Assembly: GCA_023136155.1 (NCBI GenBank)
Contig: JAGLRT010000101.1
Location: forward strand, 1 to 13,869
DNA: 13,869 bases
Direction of reading: 5' to 3'
From: Methanosarcinales archaeon
GTDB taxonomy: Archaea > Halobacteriota > Methanosarcinia > Methanosarcinales > Methanocomedenaceae
Part shown: positions 5,236-12,943 of the stretch, piece after piece
How the letters are laid out: the number at the start of each line of letters is the position of its first letter
Numbering within the stretch: position 1 is the stretch's first letter
Notes under the pieces: model-generated
Database searches by the model: none
Told to the model about the DNA's origin: nothing
Seen by the model: only the letters and a program-made list of their open reading frames with translations
Position numbers and translations under genes: made by a program

Positions 5236-7263
5236 TTACTTTTTTTTATCGTCAGTATCCTTAAGGCTTTTTTGCCACTCAATAAAATTGCAGTAAGAAC
5301 AGCCTAAATCCCATGGCCGTTTTCCTTTTGTGATAATCTTGATATGATTCATATTGTGCTGTTCACATATCTTATCAATGACAATGATCTGCCCACTCTT
5401 GGGCAATGGTAGTGAGAAGTCGCAATCAGGGTAACCGGTACATCCAATGAACCTACCCCCCCTCTTTGAACGCCTGATTATCAGGTCACTCTCGCACTTC
5501 TCGCACGTACCGATAATCTTATCTTCACGCATGCCAGTGCGCAACTCTTCGGTAATCTTTTCATTGTTCTTGTTGAGATCATCAAATACCGCACTTAACA
5601 TCACCCTGGACTCATCTACTACTTCATCCTCGGTCTTGTTACCCTCACTTATCAGGTCCATTTCCATTTCCAGTTTAGCAGTCATTTCCGGTTTGGTGAT
5701 GGTATCGGCATACGTCTCCAGAGTTCCTATCACTGCCATGGCAGTATTTGTAGGCTGTAGCGGGTTGCCGTGCACGTATGCTCTACTATAGAGTTTGGAT
5801 ATAATCTCATGCCGGGTGGATTTAGTACCAAGTCCCAGCTCTTCCATTACCTTGATAAGCCTGCCTTGTCCATACCTTCCAGGCGGCTGGGTCTCTTTAT
5901 CCAACAATTTTTTATCAACGACTGTAAGCACTTGCCCCACTTCGAGGTCAGGCAGTATCACATCATCGGGTTTATTGTACGGATAATACCAGCGCCATCC
6001 TTCTTCCATCAGACTTGCGCCCCTGGCCCTGAACTCCTCTCCCGATATATCGAACAGTGCCTGCATAGTCTTCCAAATGGCAGGGGAAGCAAATGTGGCA
6101 AAGAAGCGCCGCACAATCATTTCATATATCTTCCATTCATCGTCCTTGAGTTTGGAACGCTCAACAAATGTTGCGGGCATGACAGGGGGATGGTCGGTGG
6201 TCTCCTTTTTACCTCGTTTGGGTGTCAATTCATTTTGCTTTAGCAGATTCTCCACATAAGGCTTGAAGACGCCTTTTCCCAAACTCTCGATAAGTTTCCT
6301 TAGGTCAATACTTGCCGGATATACCGTATTGTCGGTCCTGGGATATGAAATGAAACCGTTCATGTACAGGGACTCTGCTATCCTCATAGCATTGGATGCG
6401 GTAAAACCGATATTGCTGGCTGCCCTGATAAATTCGGTCGTATTGAATGGTACTGGCGGCTGGTCAATTCTCTCTTTTGCCTTGAGGTTAGTTACCTCGG
6501 CAGTATCGCCCAGTTTACTGAATATCCCTTTAGCGTCTTTTTCATTCCATATACGTCCGGCCTTGTGTTTGACCTCGAATTCGATGCCTTTGGTCAGTGT
6601 AGCCATTATTTCCCAGTAAGGCCGGGATACATGTGCCAACCGTTCACGTTCTTTGTCGACCAAAAGCGCCAGGGTTGGAGTCTGGACCCGCCCTACGCTA
6701 AGGAATAGATTGCCAAGCCTGCCTGCGGTCGTGGAGATGTACCTGGTGAGCGCAGCACCCCATATCAGGTCAATGACCTGCCTGCTCTCACCTGCTGCAG
6801 CCAGGTTGAAATCCACTGGGCTGAGGGTTTGAAATGCCTTGAGTATTTCTGTTTTGGTAATGGTACTGTAATGTACCCGGTCTACCTGTATGTTCTTATT
6901 GACCTTCTCTACAATGCGCAGGGCTTCAACTCCAATGAGTTCTCCTTCCCTGTCAAAATCAGTAGCAATAGTGACGTGGTCTGCTTCTTTACCAAGTTTG
7001 CGAAGCGCAGTCACAATTTTACGTTGGGTGGGAGATGTGATTATTTCGGCATTTATCAGTTCCCTGCTGTCAACTTTCTGCCAGTTATTATACTCTTTTG
7101 GAAAATCCACAGCAACAATGTGACCGCTAAGCCCCATCACAGTGGTACCGTCCCACTGGTACGTATCAACCCCGCTAACCCTCACCTGCTTTGGTTTCTT
7201 CGGGGCCAATATTTCAGATATACGCTTTGCAGTATTGTGTTTTTCCGTGATTATCAGATGCAT
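5236..7263 (-). CDS. topA: DNA topoisomerase I, type IA, archaeal
   Basis: Relaxes negatively supercoiled DNA by passing one strand through a transient 5'-phosphotyrosine break. The 675-residue protein has the TOPRIM domain with Glu7 (LIITEKHNTA) and DFDREGE at 102-108, which binds magnesium. The active site is GFISYPRTDNTVYP with catalytic Tyr307, and HPP lies at 358-360. The C-terminal zinc ribbon has Cys587, Cys590, Cys608 and Cys614; a second, less regular ribbon has Cys633, Cys655 and Cys658. The tail is lysine-rich. The ATG at 7263 is preferred to a TTG at 7290 because the family starts at MHLIITEK and a GGAG lies 8 nt before it. It forms an operon with the downstream DUF2119 gene and is divergent from nnr. 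Confidence 0.96.
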   Translation of the reverse strand: MHLIITEKHNTAKRISEILAPKKPKQVRVSGVDTYQWDGTTVMGLSGHIVAVDFPKEYNNWQKVDSRELINAEIITSPTQRKIVTALRKLGKEADHVTIATDFDREGELIGVEALRIVEKVNKNIQVDRVHYSTITKTEILKAFQTLSPVDFNLAAAGESRQVIDLIWGAALTRYISTTAGRLGNLFLSVGRVQTPTLALLVDKERERLAHVSRPYWEIMATLTKGIEFEVKHKAGRIWNEKDAKGIFSKLGDTAEVTNLKAKERIDQPPVPFNTTEFIRAASNIGFTASNAMRIAESLYMNGFISYPRTDNTVYPASIDLRKLIESLGKGVFKPYVENLLKQNELTPKRGKKETTDHPPVMPATFVERSKLKDDEWKIYEMIVRRFFATFASPAIWKTMQALFDISGEEFRARGASLMEEGWRWYYPYNKPDDVILPDLEVGQVLTVVDKKLLDKETQPPGRYGQGRLIKVMEELGLGTKSTRHEIISKLYSRAYVHGNPLQPTNTAMAVIGTLETYADTITKPEMTAKLEMEMDLISEGNKTEDEVVDESRVMLSAVFDDLNKNNEKITEELRTGMREDKIIGTCEKCESDLIIRRSKRGGRFIGCTGYPDCDFSLPLPKSGQIIVIDKICEQHNMNHIKIITKGKRPWDLGCSYCNFIEWQKSLKDTDDKKK

Positions 7264-7317
7264 CAGAGTACTCCGTCTTCCTGCGTTCAAGATTTAGTGT
7301 TGAAATCAATTACATGG

Positions 7318-7324
7318 ATAAATA
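7318..7324 (-). promoter_or_regulatory. Candidate TATA box of topA
   Basis: On the minus strand TATTTAT, preceded by AAACC, is 55-61 nt from the topA ATG, predicting a start near 7296 and a leader of about 30 nt. The TCTGGTT palindrome lies immediately upstream of it. Confidence 0.4.
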
Positions 7325-7331
7325 GGTTTTG

Positions 7332-7347
7332 TCTGGTTTCAACCAGA
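7332..7347. promoter_or_regulatory. Palindrome between topA and nnr, candidate operator
   Basis: TCTGGTTTCAACCAGA has perfect 7-bp arms around a TC centre. It lies between the two divergent TATA boxes, 7 bp from that of topA, where a bound protein could block or recruit the basal factors. The cognate regulator is unknown. Confidence 0.45.
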
Positions 7348-7359
7348 AACTGACAATAA

Positions 7360-7397
7360 ACAATTAATTTATATCATGCCCTATAAACATTAATTGT
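7360..7397 (+). promoter_or_regulatory. nnr promoter framed by a 9-bp inverted repeat
   Basis: The arms ACAATTAAT (7360-7368) and ATTAATTGT (7389-7397) are perfectly complementary across 20 nt. The left arm abuts a TATA box (TTTATAT, about 7368-7374), and the right arm ends near the predicted transcription start about 25 nt downstream. The nnr ATG follows at 7420. This is a plausible repressor site covering the promoter. Confidence 0.5.
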
Positions 7398-7419
7398 GTA
7401 ACATTGGGGAAATTCAGAT

Positions 7420-8880
7420 ATGAAGACTATTACTTCAAAACAAATGGATGCACTGGATACAAATTGCGAATATCTGGGACTGTCCAGGCTCCAGTTGATG
7501 GAAAACGCAGGTTCGGCAGTGGCTGCCGAAGTAATGAACCTTACTATCAGGGAGCGTGTATTACTAGTGGCCGGTAAGGGCAACAACGGGGGAGATGCAT
7601 TCGTGGCAGCCCGGCACCTGACCGGTTATGAGGTGAAGGTATTACTTCTGGGTAAGTCCGGTGATGTCAAAACACCTGAGGCTGCCAGGAATCTTTCCAT
7701 TCTTAAGAACACTGGCATACCTGTCATCGAAGTGACTGATGTATCAGGTCTGGACCCTGCATATTTCTCTGATTGTGATGTGATAGTGGATGCAATTTTC
7801 GGTACCGGCATAAATGGACCCATAAGGGAACTTGAAACAACAGTCTTTGACCTGATAAACGGTTCTGACGCTAAAGTGGTCAGTGTTGATGTACCATCTG
7901 GAATGGACCCTGACGGTGGCAAGTTCGAAAAAGCGGTCCAGTCAAATGTGGCGGTTACCTTCCACCTCCCTAAGCCAGGTCTCCTGGAAAAGGTCGCAAA
8001 GGAATATATTAAAGAGATTGCTGTAGCAGATATCGGCATCCCGTCCGAAGCCGAGATCGTGGTGGGACCCGGTGACCTGAAACTGGTGACCGGCCGACGG
8101 CCTGACAGCCATAAAGGTGAAGGCGGACGGGTGCTGATTATCGGCGGCGGTGCATATACTGGTGCGCCTGCACTTTCAGGAATGGCGGCACTGCGGGCGG
8201 GTGCTGATATTGTGACCGTTGCAGTTCCTAAGAGCGTTGCCGGTATAGTGGCATCCTTTTCACCAAACCTGATTGTTAGGAAATTGTTAAAGAAACGCCT
8301 GCACAGGCAGGACTTACCTGTCCTGGAAGAGCTTATTCAGGCTCATGACGTGGTAGTGATTGGTATGGGACTTGGCAGGGATGATGAAACATTATCTGCC
8401 GTCCGGGAGATACTGCCGATGTGCAGCCGGGTCGTGGTTGATGCTGACGGGCTGGCCGCGCTGGAGACACCGCTGAACCGGTACGGCTGCGAGATGATAA
8501 TCACACCTCACGCAGGTGAATTCAAGCTGCTTGGTGGCACCAATGTCCTTGATGACTTTGACAAACGCGTAGGTATGGTGAACAGGTTTTCGGCTGACAA
8601 TGGCGCTGTGGTGTTGCTCAAGGGTCCGGAAGATATCATTTCTGACGGACAGGGTGCCAGGGTCAACCGCACAGGAAATCCCGGCATGACCGTGGGCGGT
8701 ACAGGAGATGTACTGGCAGGTATTACAGGAGCACTGTTTGCAAAGCATAGTGCTATTGAAGCTGCATCAGCTGCGGCATTCATTTGCGGAAGGGCAGGAA
8801 ATATAGCCTATGAGAAGCTGGGAAACGGGCTGTTAGCCAGTGATGTGATTGACAATATCCCGGCTGCCATGAAAATTTAA
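7420..8880 (+). CDS. nnr: Bifunctional NAD(P)HX epimerase / ADP-dependent NAD(P)HX dehydratase
   Basis: Repairs hydrated, inactive NADH and NADPH: the N-terminal YjeF_N-type epimerase interconverts the R and S hydrates, and the C-terminal ribokinase-like dehydratase restores NAD(P)H at the cost of ADP (ATP in some eukaryotes). The 486-residue length fits the fused form. The epimerase part (about 1-215) shows MENAG at 27-31, GKGNNGGDAFVAARHL near 52-67 and VVSVDVPSGMDPDGG near 153-167. The dehydratase part (about 225-486) shows GGRVLIIGGGAYTGAP, VDADGLAAL near 340-348, ITPHAGEFKLL near 361-371 and NPGMTVGGTGDVLAG with catalytic Asp430. The start is ATG at 7420. Both halves look intact. It is followed after 13 nt by a small gene and then moaC, probably one operon. 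Confidence 0.95.
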   Translation: MKTITSKQMDALDTNCEYLGLSRLQLMENAGSAVAAEVMNLTIRERVLLVAGKGNNGGDAFVAARHLTGYEVKVLLLGKSGDVKTPEAARNLSILKNTGIPVIEVTDVSGLDPAYFSDCDVIVDAIFGTGINGPIRELETTVFDLINGSDAKVVSVDVPSGMDPDGGKFEKAVQSNVAVTFHLPKPGLLEKVAKEYIKEIAVADIGIPSEAEIVVGPGDLKLVTGRRPDSHKGEGGRVLIIGGGAYTGAPALSGMAALRAGADIVTVAVPKSVAGIVASFSPNLIVRKLLKKRLHRQDLPVLEELIQAHDVVVIGMGLGRDDETLSAVREILPMCSRVVVDADGLAALETPLNRYGCEMIITPHAGEFKLLGGTNVLDDFDKRVGMVNRFSADNGAVVLLKGPEDIISDGQGARVNRTGNPGMTVGGTGDVLAGITGALFAKHSAIEAASAAAFICGRAGNIAYEKLGNGLLASDVIDNIPAAMKI

Positions 8881-8893
8881 ATGTGGTGAGGAA

Positions 8894-9064
8894 TTGAGGG
8901 AAATACTTGTAGAACTGGAACGTAACAGGGTCAGGCTGGTGGTGCGCCATGGCGAGGATGAGACTGTTTTAAAATTAAACCTGCAAGAGGCACAAACGCT
9001 CTCTGATGACCTGAAACTGGCACTTGAAGATTACCAGCAGCGAAAGCATGTCAGGATTGACTAA
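8894..9064 (+). CDS. Conserved-looking 56-residue protein between nnr and moaC
   Basis: A small frame starting at TTG 8894 behind GGTGAGG (8885-8891). It encodes 56 residues: two predicted beta strands (REILVELERNRVRLVVRHG and TVLKLNL) and then an amphipathic helix (LQEAQTLSDDLKLALEDYQQ). It fills the gap between nnr and moaC and its end overlaps the moaC start by 17 nt, so the three are likely co-translated. The same kind of TTG start with GGTGA is used by the surface-protein gene in this window. I do not recognise the family and assign no function. Support comes from the ribosome binding site, the fit into the operon and protein-like composition. Confidence 0.65.
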   Translation: MREILVELERNRVRLVVRHGEDETVLKLNLQEAQTLSDDLKLALEDYQQRKHVRID

Positions 9065-9542
9065 AAACATGGCTGAGATTTTCACACACATACACGAAGG
9101 ACGGGCCAGGATGGTGGATATCAGCGATAAGTCTGAGTCTGTCAGGCGGGCCGTGGCTTCCGGACATATCAGGCTTAAATCCGCTACAATCGAGGCGATT
9201 CGCAGCCACACTTTTGAAAAGGGGAATGTGCTGGCCACTGCCAGGATAGCGGCTGTGCAGGCTGTGAAACGCACCTGGGATACTATACCTATGTGCCACC
9301 AGATACCTATCACCCATGTGGACGTGGAGTTTGATGTGAAGGATGACAGGGTGGATACTGTGGTGGAAGTGCGTTCGGTCGGGAAGACCGGGGTTGAAAT
9401 GGAGGCTCTGCATGGCGTGTCGGTGGCGCTGCTTACAGTGTGGGATATGGTAAAGTCTGCTGAGAAGGATGAGACTGGGAATTATCCGGAGACTGTTATT
9501 TCTGATATCATGGTTGATGAGAAGGTTAAGGAAAAGGTATGA
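9048..9542 (+). CDS. moaC: Cyclic pyranopterin monophosphate synthase MoaC
   Basis: Second step of molybdopterin (Mo/W cofactor) synthesis: converts the MoaA product 3',8-cyclo-7,8-dihydro-GTP into cyclic pyranopterin monophosphate. The 164-residue product has the family's full set: ARMVDIS, the KRTWDTIPMCH block at 74-84, GKTGVEMEAL at 112-121, and TVWDMVKSAEKD with the catalytic Asp133 and Lys136 (counterparts of E. coli Asp128 and Lys131). I chose ATG 9048 (MSGLTKNMAE), which resembles bacterial MoaC N-termini. An in-frame ATG at 9069 is a real alternative because neither has a strong ribosome binding site. It overlaps the preceding 56-residue gene. No other moa gene is present here. T-rich stretches at 9594-9605 may end the transcript within the convergent hydrolase gene. 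Confidence 0.93.
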   Translation: MSGLTKNMAEIFTHIHEGRARMVDISDKSESVRRAVASGHIRLKSATIEAIRSHTFEKGNVLATARIAAVQAVKRTWDTIPMCHQIPITHVDVEFDVKDDRVDTVVEVRSVGKTGVEMEALHGVSVALLTVWDMVKSAEKDETGNYPETVISDIMVDEKVKEKV

Positions 9543-9607
9543 ATTAAACTCATATGTCATCGATTAAGATATCGAATCAACTTCAAGCTAGCGTTTTCAC
9601 CTTTTCT

Positions 9608-10597
9608 TCAACTGAACATATGGGTAAGTTCATCCTCAAGCACATCCTTCATGGCACCATTATATCCATGCCCCGTACCTTCCAGAGGATAAAACACCTT
9701 TGGCTCATTTGCTTTTTCATACGTGGCCTGTGCCAGCTCCAATGGGATGACAGAATCATTGGTCATATGTATCATCACCAGTTTACGTGGGGAAAGCTTA
9801 TCCAGATAGATGTCAGGGTCAATAGAACGCAGGAATCTTGTCTGGTTTTGTGTTAACTGGCCCGATGGTTCACTTATAAACGATTCCACATCATACCCAT
9901 TGGTACTGATACCCACAACTCCATTGACAGATGGGTCGATACCTGCAGCAATTATGGCGAACCTGCCACCGTTACTGATACCTATGATTGCGATATTATC
10001 AGGGTCTACCTCAGGATACTGGCGCATCACATCAACGGCCCGCAATGCATCATAGACCATCTTGTGTTGGTCAGGCTCATACCCTGCTTCGAACAGCTCT
10101 CCGTCCATCTGGAAATCAACACCGCCATTATTGCGCTGGTCAATGACCATTGATGCATAACCCATTTTTGCCAGTTCGGCCGACAGCCCTTGCTCTCCTT
10201 CTTTGGTGACAGCTGCCCCGGGAAGGATTAGGATACCAGGCACTTGCCCGCTACTATTAGGAAGGCGCAGCAGGGCACTGATAACGGCATCCCTGCTGGA
10301 ATAGTTGATGTATTGAAGTGTATGGTCCGGTGAATTATTTACAATCATGGAGTCAAACACCGGAACTCCTCGATCAGTTGGATAGGACATGATACCGGAG
10401 TCGTCAACACTCCACTCCTGTGGAGCATCGTGATTGCCGAATGAGGCCCACAAAAATGCGACCAGGATTATGGCTGAGCCAAATGCGATTAGAATTTTTG
10501 CTTTGTTGGCCCGCTTTTTAATCTCTACCTTTTGAAGCTGTCGTAACTCTTTTTTTGATTGGGTTTCAACAGGCCTGGTTCTTCGTTTCTTTGCCAT
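9608..10597 (-). CDS. Membrane-anchored alpha/beta hydrolase (dienelactone-hydrolase/esterase-like)
   Basis: A 329-residue protein. Residues 1-33 are strongly basic (MAKKRRTRP, then KKRANKAK) and precede a single membrane helix at about 34-52, so by the positive-inside rule the catalytic domain should face outside the cell. The hydrolase domain (about 95-329) has the nucleophile elbow GISNGG with Ser208, Asp281 in TNDSVIP and His310 in GTGHGY, a complete triad. The oxyanion region is ILILPGAAV near 122-130. The fold resembles peptidase S9 / dienelactone hydrolase-type esterases; the substrate is unknown. The start is ATG at 10597. It follows cbiC by 40 nt on the same strand but has TATA-like sequence of its own, so it need not belong to the corrin operon. 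It is convergent with moaC across 65 nt. Confidence 0.85.
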   Translation of the reverse strand: MAKKRRTRPVETQSKKELRQLQKVEIKKRANKAKILIAFGSAIILVAFLWASFGNHDAPQEWSVDDSGIMSYPTDRGVPVFDSMIVNNSPDHTLQYINYSSRDAVISALLRLPNSSGQVPGILILPGAAVTKEGEQGLSAELAKMGYASMVIDQRNNGGVDFQMDGELFEAGYEPDQHKMVYDALRAVDVMRQYPEVDPDNIAIIGISNGGRFAIIAAGIDPSVNGVVGISTNGYDVESFISEPSGQLTQNQTRFLRSIDPDIYLDKLSPRKLVMIHMTNDSVIPLELAQATYEKANEPKVFYPLEGTGHGYNGAMKDVLEDELTHMFS

Positions 10598-10614
10598 CCG
10601 GCTTATAGAATAGG

Positions 10615-10634
10615 CTGGTAATATATCTCTTTTA
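10615..10634 (-). promoter_or_regulatory. Candidate promoter of the alpha/beta hydrolase
   Basis: On the minus strand ATAAAAGAGATATATTAC fills most of the gap after cbiC. Either the ATAAAAG or the ATATATT part could be a TATA box giving a leaderless or very short-leader transcript at ATG 10597. Read-through from cbiC is the alternative. Confidence 0.35.
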
Positions 10635-10637
10635 TGA

Positions 10638-11321
10638 TTATTTTTTTCTCAAAATAATCAATTCATTGACACATGCGACTGCCACCGGCGTACCTCCACG
10701 GGTTCCGGTACAGGTTATGGAAGGTATGTCAATTTCACGCACCCGCTCCTTTGATTCGGCAGCATTGACAAATCCAACAGGCACTGCGACAATAAGTGCC
10801 GGCCATATGCCATACTCAACCATGCGGGATACAGTGATGGCAGATGATGGCGCATTCCCGATTACAACAATAGAATCCTGCAGGTCCTGCCCCAATGTCA
10901 GGAACCCCGCCGAAGTCCTGGTAATACCCAATTCCTGCGCAAGGGCGTCACTATTTTTTGCATCCAGTGCACATTGCACCTTACAATTATGCCCGGTCTT
11001 GATTATCCCGGTCTGAACCATCCGTATATCAGTGTAAATAGGTACCTTTGCAGAAATGGCATCCAGCCCCGCCCTGATTGGGTCATGATTGAATACAAGT
11101 AAGTCTTTAAATGCGGGGTCACCTGTGGCTACCACACACCGCTGCCGAATCAGATCCTCAGGTCCGCTGTCCCCGACAATCTCCCTGGCAACGGCACGGC
11201 CCGCTTCTGCAATGGTCATGGCCTCAGGGGTAGTGGCACCTGGTTCGATGCATCTGCGTACCAGTTCCTGGTCAATCTCTTTTGTGTGATGACCGGCCGT
11301 TTTGACTAAATCAGTATTCAT
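10638..11321 (-). CDS. cbiC: Cobalt-precorrin-8 methylmutase CbiC
   Basis: Moves the C11 methyl group to C12 of cobalt-precorrin-8 to give cobyrinate, the last ring-modifying step before amidation. The 227-residue protein has the family hallmarks TGDPAFKDLLVF, PIYTDIRMVQTGI, GNAPSSA, PVGFVNAAESKE and a C-terminal GTRGGTPVAVA. One oddity is clear: the segment RCVVATGDP aligns with RVIHTTADF of Salmonella CbiC and RMVHACGSV of CobH, so the catalytic His (CobH His43) is Val64 here. The rest looks intact, so a relocated or dispensable proton donor in archaeal enzymes is as likely as loss of activity. The ATG at 11321 overlaps the cbiH stop by 11 nt, suggesting translational coupling. It is the last gene of the cbi operon in this window. 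Confidence 0.9.
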   Translation of the reverse strand: MNTDLVKTAGHHTKEIDQELVRRCIEPGATTPEAMTIAEAGRAVAREIVGDSGPEDLIRQRCVVATGDPAFKDLLVFNHDPIRAGLDAISAKVPIYTDIRMVQTGIIKTGHNCKVQCALDAKNSDALAQELGITRTSAGFLTLGQDLQDSIVVIGNAPSSAITVSRMVEYGIWPALIVAVPVGFVNAAESKERVREIDIPSITCTGTRGGTPVAVACVNELIILRKK

Positions 11322-12084
11322 ATTTCTTGTGATACCCCCTGGGTGTGATTATCTTCGAACCCCATATCCTGGATTCGCTATTGCCAATAATTACTGTCGT
11401 GCTCATATCCACTTCGTCGTCATGTTCCATCGCCTCACCCAATGTGGTTACAATCACGGACTCGCCTTGCGGGCGCAGTGCATTCCTGACAATACCTACT
11501 GGCACCGTATCTACCCGGTTACGCCTGATTATCTCCACTGCCCGAATGTAATTCGTATTGCGTTGTCTGCTCTTTGGATTGTAGAGGGCGATGATCATAT
11601 CCGAAGAAGCAGCTGCTTCCAGCCGCTGCCCGATAACCTCCCATGGTGTGAGCAGGTCGCTAAGACTGATAACTGCAAAATCACTGACAACAGGTGCCCC
11701 AAGCAGGCTGGCAACTGCGCTCAGTGCAGTAACACCGGGCACCACCTCGATATCCACCTTCAGGTCGGAATGCTGGGCCACTTCCAGCACCAATCCCGCC
11801 ATGCCATATACATTGGAGTCCCCGCCACTGACCATAGCTACCTTCCGATCCCGTGCCAGTTCGATAGCTTTGCTGGCCCGATCAACCTCTTTTCCCATAC
11901 TTGATCTTATGACCTGCTGCCCTGTCAAAAGATGGTCAATCTGGTCCAGGTAGGTCCCGTTACCGATTATGACATCTGCTCCTTCCAGCACTTCCACGGC
12001 CCGCAGTGTCAGGTGCCCGGGCGAACCCGGCCCTATTCCAACGACGTAGAGTTTCCCATTACCTTGCGATTGCAATTGTGACAT
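11311..12084 (-). CDS. cbiH: Cobalt-precorrin-3 C17-methyltransferase CbiH
   Basis: SAM-dependent methyltransferase that methylates C17 and drives ring contraction in anaerobic corrin synthesis, giving cobalt-precorrin-4. The 257-residue length fits. The tetrapyrrole-methylase motifs are present: LYVVGIGPGSPGHLT at 12-26, SGGDSNVYGMAG at 86-97, EVVPGVTALSAVASLLGAP at 113-131, DFAVISLSDLLTPWEVI near 135-151 and the CbiH-typical ALYNPKSRQR near 166-175. The SAM-loop motif is usually GDPxxYG; here Ser replaces Pro. The ATG at 12084 is preceded by AAGGT with 8 nt spacing and overlaps the cbiG stop by 26 nt, while the 3' end overlaps cbiC. It follows CbiG, whose reaction is adjacent in the pathway. 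Confidence 0.93.
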   Translation of the reverse strand: MSQLQSQGNGKLYVVGIGPGSPGHLTLRAVEVLEGADVIIGNGTYLDQIDHLLTGQQVIRSSMGKEVDRASKAIELARDRKVAMVSGGDSNVYGMAGLVLEVAQHSDLKVDIEVVPGVTALSAVASLLGAPVVSDFAVISLSDLLTPWEVIGQRLEAAASSDMIIALYNPKSRQRNTNYIRAVEIIRRNRVDTVPVGIVRNALRPQGESVIVTTLGEAMEHDDEVDMSTTVIIGNSESRIWGSKIITPRGYHKKYEY

Positions 12085-12943
12085 TGTTGTATACCTTTTT
12101 CTTCATGATAAGATTGTGTTCACGGCTTAGTGCCAGTGCAGCTGGCTCGCATACCCCGGTCAAGCCAAGTCGCTCTGCCTCGGAATCAGACGGCGGGTTG
12201 ATGGAGTTTATAACATTTCCCGGTACGAATACGATATGACCACCGATGCTCCTAATTGCTTCGATAATTCCTGTTTCATGCTCCTTGACATCGGCTGAAG
12301 CGAACAGTTCCACGTCTGCCATGCTTAGCCTGCACTCTGACAGTGCCGTCTGGATAGCATCCACCACATTGCCTGAGGATACATTGCGCCTTGTACCTAT
12401 ACCAACAATGACCCCCATTTTTCTTTCACCTGCTTTTTTCTGGAGTACACTAACATCCGCGTCCACGACCACCACTTTTGGTCCATGTATCTCAATTACA
12501 GGCAGGTCAGATTTGAGTAGGTGGGAATTTACAGCCCTGGTCGAATCCTTATTCACAATATCACAGTCCAGCACCTGCGATGTTCCTTCAACTGAAGGGC
12601 GCCCCAGACTTTCCGTAGCTGTAGTGATTACCGGATGTGCTCCTGTTCCGGCCAGACGCTGTGCCAGTTCATTGGCTCCATGATGACCACCGCACAGTGC
12701 TATGCCATAGTTCAGGCCAGCATCCACAACCACTACCGGGGGGTCAGTCCATTTATCATCGAGTAATGGTGCGAGTTCCCGCACAACAATTCCGCATGCC
12801 ATCACCGCTATGATTGCCTTATATTGTGTAAAAGCGGTCCTGAATGCTTCCTTACTATAGATAATAAGGTCGCCGGCCACACATTCCTGAATCTTCAAGG
12901 CAACGTCCAGGTTATGTTCAAGATGGATTATTCCGGTGCGTAT
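12059..12943 (-). CDS. cbiG: Cobalt-precorrin-5A hydrolase CbiG, apparent AUA start
   Basis: Opens the ring-A delta-lactone of cobalt-precorrin-5A, releasing acetaldehyde. The family blocks are clear: AVMACGIVVRELAPLLDDKW, then DPPVVVVDAGLNYGIALCGG, HHGANELAQRLAG with TTATE, and in the C-terminal domain VGIGTRRNVSSGNVVDAI, ASADVKEHETGIIEAI and VPGNVIN. The first usual start, TTG at 12898, has no ribosome binding site and would remove the N-terminal strand found in CbiG proteins. The frame is open upstream to a TGA at 12971-12973, and the missing strand (GIIHLEHNLDVAL) is encoded there. AGGAGGT at 12951-12957 is followed after 7 nt by ATA at 12943, so I place the start there (294 residues; 279 from TTG). 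The start overlaps cbiF by 16 nt. Function is sure, the start less so. Confidence 0.9.
   Translation of the reverse strand: MRTGIIHLEHNLDVALKIQECVAGDLIIYSKEAFRTAFTQYKAIIAVMACGIVVRELAPLLDDKWTDPPVVVVDAGLNYGIALCGGHHGANELAQRLAGTGAHPVITTATESLGRPSVEGTSQVLDCDIVNKDSTRAVNSHLLKSDLPVIEIHGPKVVVVDADVSVLQKKAGERKMGVIVGIGTRRNVSSGNVVDAIQTALSECRLSMADVELFASADVKEHETGIIEAIRSIGGHIVFVPGNVINSINPPSDSEAERLGLTGVCEPAALALSREHNLIMKKKVYNNVTIAIAR

Noticed and set aside
5235..5282. TTG at 5282 as the DUF2119 start
   Set aside because: It would lie 48 nt upstream inside topA; the family begins at MIQRFGSGDPVRLF, encoded from ATG 5234 right after the topA stop.
5770..6243. Plus-strand open frame of 157 codons
   Set aside because: Lies wholly antisense to the topA catalytic region; the translation shows no domain pattern and no ribosome binding site. 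A shadow of topA.
11302..11904. Plus-strand open frame of 200 codons opposite cbiH and the cbiC start
   Set aside because: Antisense to well-supported genes, with unusual Cys/His-rich composition typical of reverse-frame translation.
12246..12683. Plus-strand open frame of 145 codons opposite cbiG
   Set aside because: Ser/Thr-rich product typical of the reverse complement of Val/Ala-rich coding sequence; no start signal.
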